Made by a program: the position numbers and the translations under genes. Below are positions 55,977 to 64,000 of a stretch of 64,000 nucleotides of DNA, in pieces (positions within the stretch are counted from its first letter, which is position 1; every line of letters starts with the position of its first letter). The notes under the pieces were generated by a model, which did no database searches, had not been told where the DNA came from, and saw only the letters and a list, made by a program, of their open reading frames with translations. The stretch is from assembly GCF_010389155.1 (NCBI RefSeq), contig NC_057769.1, positions 9,052,735 through 9,116,734 of the forward strand, given 5' to 3'. The DNA is from Erigeron canadensis. Taxonomy: Eukaryota > Streptophyta > Magnoliopsida > Asterales > Asteraceae.

Positions 55977-57925
55977 AAACGGGCTTTGTAACGTTTAATA
56001 GCCCCAATTTGATCTCTCTTCAACTTATAGACCCACTTACAGTCAACCACATTAGTGTTAGCAGGACGAGGAACTAAAGACCATGTATTATTCTTTATAA
56101 GTGTCGACTATTCAACAGCCATGGCTTGGCGCCATTGAGGAGAAACGTTGGCAGCGGTAAAGGTAGGAGGTTCACTGTTAGTAAAAAGGTTGGAAGCATG
56201 GGTTGTAAAGGATGGCGGAAAAGATGTGGTTGAAGGTTGTGATGGAGGTAAAGTGGCAGGTGTGGGCTCCGGTACATGGTTGTTTGTAGGTAGAGTGTTG
56301 GGCAAAGTAGGAATGGTTCTGGGAGTAAGCTTTGCATTTGTGTTGGTAGCTAGATTGTCTAGTGAAGTAGGAATTGGTGTCGGGGTAAGATATTGTTCGG
56401 TAGTCGTGTTTCGAGGTGGTGTTTGAGTAGTTATACGGTCGGGATCTAAAATTGGATTAGGATATGATTAAAAATATGGTTAGATTTGGATAGGTGTGGA
56501 AACTTTGTTTGGCTATGAAATAAAGGGAAAGTGGTGTTCATTAAATCTCACATGACGGGTAATGTAAATGTGGTCAGATGATGGATCAAGACAACGATAG
56601 CCATGATGTGTACTGCTATACCCGAGAAAACGTAAGGCGTAGAGCGGAAATCCATTTTGTTTGGATTGTAAGGGCGAAGGTGAGGAAAGCATTGGTATCC
56701 AATGACACGAAGAAAGGGTAGACCAGGTTTGTGTTTGAGGATGTATTCAAATGGAGACGTGTTAGAGTTGGTACGAGTAGGCATGCAGTTTATAAGATAG
56801 ACAACAGTTTCAAAGGCATAATGCCAGAATCATTGTGGAACATGAGATTATGCCATTATTGTAAGGCCGGTTTCCACCACATGACGGTGACGTCTTTCAA
56901 CAATACCTTTTTTTTCACTGGTGTGTGGACAAGAAAGACGATCCATGGTACCAAGTGAGTCGAATAAAGAAGACAGTTTTCTAAATTCTCCTCCCCAATC
57001 AGTTTGCACTCTTTTAAGTTTCGTAGAGAATTGTCGTTCAACCATGGCGACAAAACATCGTTTGAAGACCTCAAACACATCGGATTTTTGTTTTAAGGGA
57101 AACAACCACATAAATTTGGAGAAGTGATCAACACATGAGAGAAAGTAGTGATGTACATCATATGAAGTTACTGGTTTGGGCTCCCAAACATCGCAGAATA
57201 GTAGATCTAAAATATGGGTACTTTTATATTCGAATTTGGACAGGTGGAGTTTGGAAGATTTTCCAACAGAACAAGAAGTACAATGGAAATCAAAGTCTTT
57301 GGTGGAGATAGGTAGATGACATTTAGAAAGCATAGTTTGAAACAACTGGGAATGTGGATGTCCTGGACGTTGATGCCATATAGTTGTAGAGGCTCGGGCG
57401 GTTGAGAAAGCAATTCTGGAATTAGTTGATTGGCTGGGAAGTTGAGTTTGTAGAGTCCTCCATCACTCGGACCCATTAGGAGTGTACTATGTGTATGTAT
57501 GTCTTTTACAACAAAGAAAGTGGGGTAAAAGCTAAAATAAACATTGTTGTCACGGCAAAGTTTTTTGAACAGAAAGGAGACTTTGTTTGATTTCAAGAAC
57601 ATGGAGAATATCCTTTACGAAAAAGGTTTTGCTAGGTGAATAATAACGAGATGAACCAATATGCAAAATGGGTAAGCCCTTACCGTCACCAATGTGTAGA
57701 TTGTCGCTACCATAGTAGGGTTGAGTGATATCAAAAACTGACAAATCCTTTGTAATGTGGTTGTTTCATCCGGTGTCACAAAGCCATGAACTAGATGTCC
57801 GTGAATGATGGTTGGCATAATTGACAGACAGATGTCTCATCCGAAAAGTGGATGGGTCACGATTCGGGCATTGTGATGGAATATGAACAATTCCACAGTT
57901 GCTACACGTCCCATGACTTTATAAT
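55977..57925 (-). pseudogene. Truncated copia polyprotein, minus strand
   Basis: Reading from 57925 down: a knuckle remnant CSNCGIVHIPSQCPN, a degraded protease start (SSSWLCDTG), the GAG pre-integrase region, integrase HCTSCSVGKSSKLHL and core (LLFCDVWEPKP, SCVDHFSKFMW), PNKMDFRS..YVFSG, a Pro/Thr-rich linker, and the start of reverse transcriptase (PQWRQAMAVE, CKWVYKLKRDQIGAIKRYKAR) ending abruptly at 55977. Stops and frameshifts are frequent (for example the frame changes near 57550, 57350 and 56840, and a TAG after AVE near 56107). No LTR is visible, so this is a decayed internal fragment, with an integrase-before-RT order typical of Ty1/copia. Confidence 0.85.
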
Positions 57926-58219
57926 TGAAAACCCTAAACATCATTTGAAACACTTAAGCACATAGTTGTCAATCACGCAAGTATTTTGATAGACGATTTT
58001 GTCACTTGGATATCATCTATTCAAGTATCTTTCAATGTTACCTTATGAACAAGTTATTTCTATTTATGCAAATTAAAGTTTCAAACATGGATCTTGATAA
58101 TGATTGCTGATGAGAACTCATATTTGTTACACACAATCATCAAGTCTGTTTTTCTTGACTTCATAAAATCATAAAGTAGGTGCTAAATCAAGATTTTCCA
58201 AGGGATAAGGTTCACTGTG

Positions 58220-58345
58220 CATCAAGAGCCGTGAGACTGACATGGACGACTTCAGTTATCAGCCTTCCAAGAGCTTGGGACGGCTTCAGTTGACACAAAG
58301 GTCGTCCAGAGAGAGAGGACGACTTCAGTAAGCAGCCGTGCTCAT
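58220..58345 (-). promoter_or_regulatory. Repeated GGACGACTTCAG motifs, possibly in a copia 3' LTR
   Basis: GGACGACTTCAGT occurs at about 58238 and 58318, GGACGGCTTCAGT at about 58279 and the inverse GGTCGTCC at about 58306. The cluster lies just downstream (minus strand) of the RNase H remnant, where a 3' LTR would be expected. No matching LTR start is defined. Confidence 0.4.
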
Positions 58346-58443
58346 CAGGAATGCATAAAAGTTGAATATTTCACTTAAATGACAAATTCCATCATGCCTA
58401 AACCTAATCTAAGTGTGTTAAAATGTATCCTTTTTCAGTGCCT

Positions 58444-58967
58444 TTATGAAAATATTTCAGTTACATTGTCGGTTGTATCAACTTTCTCAATTACGATGGT
58501 ACCTTCTTTTTTTTGCACATCATTTCCAAGAAAGTGATGTCTAATCTCAATATGTTTGGTTGTACAATACTCCATGAGATTTTTACCTAAGTCTAAGGCA
58601 CTTTTATTATCACACATAATGGATATTTCATTTAGGTGTTCATTATGATTTAAAAACATTTGTTTCTTAGAAAACTACTATGTAAGACAAAGACCCACAT
58701 AAGGACATATGCTACTAATACGATTTCAACAAATGAACCACCTACGTCGGAATCCGCACAATGCATAATATCAACCCGGAAAATTTTGGATTCCACAATC
58801 TTAAAAGCATAGTACCTAAATATCCGTTTGGCCGCTTTATAGTGTGATAAATTAGGATTTTCTTGAAATATAGCACATAAGCACACACTATATAGATTAT
58901 CAGGTCTACAAGCGGTAAGATACATCAACAAGCTATCAATCATTCCAAGGCATTTAAAGCTATCCAT
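58444..58967 (-). pseudogene. Copia RNase H fragment, minus strand
   Basis: LLMYLTACRPDNLYSVCLCA, NPNLSHYKAAKRIFRY, CADSDVGGSF and then DNKSALDLGKN, TKHIEIRHHF are the ordered RNase H motifs of copia. The middle (between KRIFRY and CADSD, and around 58660-58680) is shifted or partly missing, and two frames are needed. Upstream reverse transcriptase is absent. Probably the 3' part of the element whose gag lies at 60362-61630. Confidence 0.75.
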
Positions 58968-60361
58968 AGATTCATCTTCTTCACCATTTAGTCATGTAGT
59001 TAATTCTTATACTAATCAATTTATGAAATGATCATTAAAATTCCAATTCAAGCATGTTCAGTCATTTTAGTAAACATTTTGAGTAAATGCAAAAATTACG
59101 AAATTAGCATGGATGTAACACACGTAGACACACACACATTTACACAATGTCCCAATACCAAGTAATTTTCACTTCACGTGTCTTTTGAAGAATTTTTTTT
59201 TTTAAACAACTCATCATGCATAGCTTCAAGACTTTAAAATGTCACACATTCAAGCTTTTGGTGAAGTAAGTATATATATCTTAAAGTATGGTAACCGATC
59301 ATTTATTCTAAGGCAATGTGTGTTTTGTAACATTTTAGTTCTTAATCAATTCTCAAGTCTTTTCAATTTATCACACATGACTCGAAATAACTTCCAACCC
59401 AAGAGTTTTCACTTATGTGACTAATCAGGCACATCACTGATATTACTTTCACTTCCACATGGAACCCTACAAAAATTATGCATATTGTAGATGAACACGA
59501 AATGATTTGATCATTATATTTTTCTTTAAAATTTTTCTTTTCTTGTTTAAATATGCATTTGGAAGTGTAAGTATGAATATAGATTAAAGAGACCAAAAGA
59601 ACATTCAAACTAATAATAGTGAATAAGATAGGAAACTCTCAATCAATGTTGGGGGATGATCCGTCAATGGTGAATGTTTTTAGCATCTCTAATAAACGCT
59701 TTCTCCATACCCATTTTTATGATCGTTTACGACCATTTTAAACATGTCAAAGCTTTAAGCACCCAAATTCATATTCAAAACCTATTATTCTTATTTTCTA
59801 ATCAAACCTTTGGTTTTCCATAATGCATAATCAATTGAACCAATTGAACTTTACGTGTTCACAAGGTAGTCCTGAAAGTCATTTTTTTTTTTCACTTTTA
59901 AACTAAATGCTTATAATTCATCTTAGTGATTTAAAACTCAAAATCATGACACCAAATTTTTTCTACTAAATAAGCATATTGTATCCAACACAATTTAATT
60001 ATTTTCTCTCTTATAGTGACTTAAACTTAACCACCTATGCATGCAACTCACACGAGTTTGAAGATAATGCAACCCCTAAACATACATCCCACAAAAATCA
60101 TTTATTTCAACATGAATGCACACAAACATATCGATCAACATAAATTTCACAAACTAAAGATTATTTAAGTCAAAGTGGACTTAGCTTGCTTAGCTCGGTT
60201 TGATCATTATGCTCGTTTTTCACATATTGCCACTTGTAACGTTTTTCACCACACTTCATCTTTATTTGAGCAACCATCATTGATTTTTCATTCATTGCTT
60301 TTGAGTATGGATTGCTACATATACCTATATTTCAAGAACAAGCATGCTATCCATTCGGTTC
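58968..60361. other. AT-rich interval between gag and RNase H remnants
   Basis: No integrase or reverse transcriptase motif is recognised; either the pol was deleted and replaced, or this is unrelated inserted DNA. Confidence 0.4.
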
Positions 60362-61157
60362 CTATCTTTTCGTGGGTCCGGGATTGTTAGCATCAAAGAC
60401 ACCAACCTTTACCCATATTTGTATGACCCGTTTGTTATGAAAATTTTTACTTGATCTTTTTGTGTAACTATCATTTTCTTCATAATAGTTGTAAAAGCTC
60501 ATAAGTTTGTCATTATTATGATATTTATGATGAAACTTCCGTGTTTGAACTCTTTTCTTATTTGATAACCAAGGACTATTGTTTGAAGACATCTTTTGAA
60601 CATATGAAAAACCACTACCAATATTCAATGAAGTTTTATAAAGATTATTTGGAGCTTGAGATTTTTTAATAGTTTTACATGGGTTAATGCATGATTTTGT
60701 AATTGAATGGTCATTATACGCCTTGGGTGAAATTTCATGCTTTATAAGTTTAATGGGTTTGGTCGTGCTATTTGACTCTCGATTTGTACACCCAATTCCA
60801 CCCTTGTCATTAACCAATTTTTGCTCATTAATCTTAGTATTCAACATATCCCCACTTTTTGCAAGTTTCTCAAGGCATGTAAAATTTTTTAAGCTTTTTT
60901 CCTTTTCTTGCAAAGTTGTGTTCTCTTTAGTGAGTTTTTCACATATTAAACATGATTGCATTTTCTCTTTTCTAAAATCACTATTTTCTTTCATCAACAT
61001 AGCAATCAAATATTTTTGTTCTTCTATTTAATCTTTGAGTGTTTTATTCTCTAATTTTAAAAGTTTATTTTTATCACTAACTTTAGCACTCAAAGAAATA
61101 AGTTTGACATATTCACTTTCTAAATCTTCACAAGAGTGAGTAGTTTCGGAAAATACC

Positions 61158-61222
<65 letters not shown>

Positions 61223-61630
61223 GTCATCGTCGTCGTCATCGTCATTGTCCATGTGACAAGATGTCAAACACACAAGGCATGTAGCTTCTTGTTCATCCTC
61301 GTGAGATGAGTTTTCGTTACTTTCAACTTTAATTGCCTTCATTCCTTCCATCTCTTCCAAATCATGCCATAACTTCTTTACGCAAGTATAAAGCATCAAA
61401 TTCTTTAACTTGCTTCCAACCAAGGATTCTTGGATGATCTTTAAAGCTTTGTTGTTCAAAGATTTTATTTCTATATTATGTTCATCAAAATCATTTTCTT
61501 CTAAAATACATCCCATGTCATAATCAATAAATTTTAAGTAAGTAATCATAAAAATTTTCCAATGCAAAAAATTATGATCTAGGAACATGGGAGGATTTTT
61601 CATAGAGAAACCGAATTTTAGTTCTTCCAT
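60362..61630 (-). pseudogene. Copia gag with poly-aspartate tract, minus strand
   Basis: The frame from 61630 begins MEELKFGFSMKNPPMFLDHN, a UBN2-type gag start, with LWHDLEEMEG as in Sirevirus-like gags, then an acidic tract of over 30 Asp (about 61155-61250), and a coiled coil (SEYVKLISLSAKVSDKNKLL). A stop at 61028 separates a second stretch (61009-60362, coiled coil, then Lys/Asn/Ser-rich sequence ending GPTKR). The expected zinc knuckles are lacking. The upstream PBS supports assignment to copia. Confidence 0.75.
61155..61250 (-). repeat. TCA/TCG trinucleotide repeat encoding poly-Asp in gag
   Basis: About 23 ATC units followed by ATC/GTC mixed units; on the minus strand all read GAT/GAC in the gag frame, so the microsatellite is translated as Asp. 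Confidence 0.95.
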
Positions 61631-61690
61631 TTTACTCTAAAACGATTTTTCAAACAACATCAATGGTTTCCAAAAATCGATTTGTAGAGC

Positions 61691-61780
61691 CCCGCTATGA
61701 TACCAATTGTAAGTGCAACCTAGAGGGGAGTGAATAGGTTGTACCCGATTTTTAACTTAGTTTACAAAACTATATACTTC
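61691..61780 (-). other. PBS and LTR end of the minus-strand copia
   Basis: On the minus strand TGGTATCATAGCGGG (61691-61705), one base off the standard initiator-Met tRNA site, follows ACCTATTCACTCCCCTCTAG and CACTTACA, the usual end of this type of LTR. The LTR extends to higher coordinates with no certain start. Confidence 0.75.
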
Positions 61781-62740
61781 TTAATACTTATACTTTATAT
61801 GATTAGACAAAACAACCCCTTTATATCATAAACTGTAAATAGTTATAATAGTATACGGACACCTAAACATTCCATACTAAATCATGTACCATAAATAATA
61901 ATTATAATTATAATAATATATGTACACTTAAAATTTCCAAACTAAATCGTGTACAATAAAAAACAATAATAATATAATACGAGTAATAATTATTTAGTTA
62001 CTTATTTTAATTATAATAATATGACTATAGTTTGTTCGTTCACCTATCTTGTCAGGGGCCCAGTTGAACGCGCGAGTAGTTAAGCATCATTATCATAATT
62101 ACATATAGTGTGTGTATATATATATACATACATTACTCCTAATACCCGTATGATGTACGATAGCTATATAGATTGTATCAAAAATAAATTCAAATATGTT
62201 TCATACATGATTCGTGAGTATAAAATAAATTGTGATTAAAGTAAATCGATGATCGAAACTAAATTATAATAAACAAATGATAAATATAATATTGTTTAGT
62301 TAGAGTTTTGTATTTACCTCAAATTTTTAGAACCACATCAAAATTAGAACTTGTAAGCATAGTGGATGATGACAAATACTCTTGTGATTTTGGATCATAA
62401 ACTAAAATTTCTGAAGCCTTCATGTCAATCACTTTTTATAATTAATATAAGTAAGAGGAATTAAAGAATTGAGAAAGGAAAAGAAATAATTTATTAATGA
62501 GATTACGATCAAATAAGACAAGAGTTAAAGTTTAATTCCGAGTCTAATAAGGAAATTGAATTTATATACACCAAAAGAAGCTAATTTAACAAAATAAATA
62601 AATTAAAAGGACACGTGTCGATTAAGGATTTCTCCACACGTTGTTTCAAGAGCATGTCAATCCTGTTTTAGTTTATTGGTAGATAGACTTTCCTTATTTT
62701 GAGTAATATTGTATTCTGATGCTAAAACGTGTATGCATTT
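61781..62740. other. AT-rich region, probable LTR and Helitron-like remnants
   Basis: The start is likely the remaining LTR of the minus-strand copia. TACCCGTATGATGTACGATAGC near 62150 resembles the 3' end of Helitron copies A and B but lacks a good hairpin. Nothing coding is recognised. Confidence 0.3.
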
Positions 62741-62764
62741 GTCGGCTAGGTTTGTATATAATTT

Positions 62765-62940
62765 GATGGCAATGGAACGACAACAAGAAGAGATTGAAGA
62801 ACGAACAATGAGGTGAAAGCAACCATACGTTGCGCAAAAGGTGCCGGGAGCTCGAACGACAATTAAGGGAAATAGAAGATAAGTATGCCGCCTTTACCGA
62901 AATGGTGCTTAAAATTATCCTCCTTCTGGCTAGTATCTAG
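62765..62940 (+). pseudogene. Coiled-coil protein C-terminal remnant
   Basis: ATGGCAATGG opens MAMERQQEEIEERTMR and stops; in another frame RCRELERQLREIEDKYAAFT, EMVLKIILLLASI then a stop follow (about 62838-62940). Highly charged heptad-like sequence with a frameshift, as in C-termini of transposon proteins. The family is not recognised. Confidence 0.35.
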
Positions 62941-63142
62941 TATTAGTATCGTAAACAATGTTGTTATGTCTTTTGCTTCTAGCTAGCATCTACTATTAGA
63001 AACATTAAACATTGCTATGTTTTTTGGAATGTATAATCTTCTTTGATAATATTATGTAATTTCATGTCTCTTAAATATAGAATTTAGTTGAAGTTTTATA
63101 TATTTCCAATATTTAGGAATACGAAAAAAATATTTGAGAAAT

Positions 63143-64000
63143 TGTTACACCCCAATAAGGCGAAATCATGAGGGTTACATACTAAGTACATCACGACATG
63201 GAAATTAAGTAGAGACAAGTCTAGATGCATTAAAAGGATTGGAAATCCATACAAATCATTCAACTTCAAATACCGGATCATACAAAATGCATAAGGAGCA
63301 CGTCCATCAAACGTTTACAAAATAATAGTTCAAAAGATGGTAAATGATCCTAAGCATAACCCATAAGCGGGACAATGAATCACGGATCCACGATTATGTC
63401 CAAGTCCAATCCTAGCATGCAATTAATCAATCATCATCCAATACGTCCTTGGTTACCCTGTTCACCTAAAAAGTGTACTAAAACGTGTCAACATAAAGTT
63501 GATGAGTTCGTAGGTTTGAGTAATGAAAATCAAGTGTCAGGATAACAACCGTTAATGATATACGAGGATTAGAAAACCTAATCACGTCCAAGGAAAACCC
63601 TAAAAGGTTTCTTGTTATCACAATTCAACACAAGCCAATGTCAACGTTCAATAATCGTCCATACATATATATTACCGTCCAATAAACGTCCATATGCGGG
63701 CTAAACACCCGTAATCCACGGTTATGATCATGCCGGGTGTGTATTCGTCAATCCACCGTCCATGTCTTACATAATATATAAATATACATTTTAGCAAAAA
63801 TATTGTTATAATGTGGCAATGACCATACCGGGTGTGGATCCGTCAATCCACCGTCCACGTCTATATATATATATATATCTATAACGTCTTACATAATATT
63901 CAATAATGACGTTCATCACACATAAACGTCCATTAACACGTATCACAAGTAAACAAGTAAATAACTAACGTCTCGTTTCATAACATAACAAAGTACATCA
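63143..64000 (+). mobile_element. Start of a probable Ty3/gypsy LTR, cut by window end
   Basis: TGTTACACCCCAATAAGGCG resembles the TGT(C/T)ACACCCC start of Tekay/Del-type LTRs. Inside, CCGGGTGTG(T/G)AT(T/C)CGTCAATCCACCGTCCA occurs twice (about 63733 and 63828) and the short phrase CGTCCA recurs at least nine times between 63650 and 63935. Confidence 0.5.

Noticed and set aside
56148..56426. 92-codon plus-strand frame rich in Gly/Val
   Set aside because: Antisense of the Pro/Thr-rich linker in the minus-strand copia polyprotein.
62140..62170. A further Helitron 3' end (TACCCGTATGATGTACG)
   Set aside because: Hairpin and CTAG terminus are not convincing and no 5' end was found, so it is noted only as a possible remnant.

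Overview
This is eukaryotic plant nuclear DNA: AT-rich, with intron-split genes separated by nested retroelements, Helitrons, MITEs and microsatellites. The copia element with a second spliced ORF downstream of pol resembles elements I associate with Asteraceae, so a composite (daisy family) is my guess; this is inference.

Four host genes are supported exon by exon. (1) Universal stress protein, + strand, 608-3239, 4 exons, 160 aa. (2) SR30/SR34-type splicing factor, - strand, 10916-6764, 12 coding exons, about 299 aa, with one extra base in a homopolymer that breaks the frame as given. (3) UDP-glucuronate decarboxylase (UXS), + strand, 23032-25983, 7 exons, 443 aa, with an AT-AC U12-type first intron. 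(4) Monoacylglycerol-lipase-like alpha/beta hydrolase, - strand, 29727-26973, 8 exons, 330 aa. They are ordinary, functionally unrelated genes.

Transposon layers: 11.4-22 kb holds a solo-LTR-like element, a LINE with long target duplications, a Stowaway-like MITE, two Helitrons and a MITE swollen by TTA repeats. From 30.0 to 47.8 kb lies a nest: a non-autonomous Ty3/gypsy element (LTRs near 30029-30358 and 47433-47809, gag fragment with a 5 x 60 bp tandem repeat) appears to contain a broken Ty1/copia element (5' LTR 30359-31001, gag-pol to 38154, second spliced ORF 41373-43962), which itself holds a solo LTR (43963-45465, TSD GTCAC). From 48 to 64 kb are MITEs, an 889 bp foldback element, two more Helitrons (one with its empty target site preserved next to it), minus-strand copia remnants and the start of another LTR.

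Most interesting pattern: several unrelated or diverged LTR promoters here carry an array of short family-specific palindromes immediately upstream of a TATA box (TAACnnnnGTTA x9; TGCGGCGCA-like x6; AACGAAG/CTTCGTT hairpins x3 and x2). In the copia element the same core (CGAAnTTA) is also repeated in both ORF leaders, upstream of gag and inside the 5'UTR intron of the second ORF. Two related solo LTRs have wholly different motif cassettes at the same place. This could be a self-encoded regulator/motif system, comparable in concept to VANC and its target motifs in VANDAL transposons; that function is inference.
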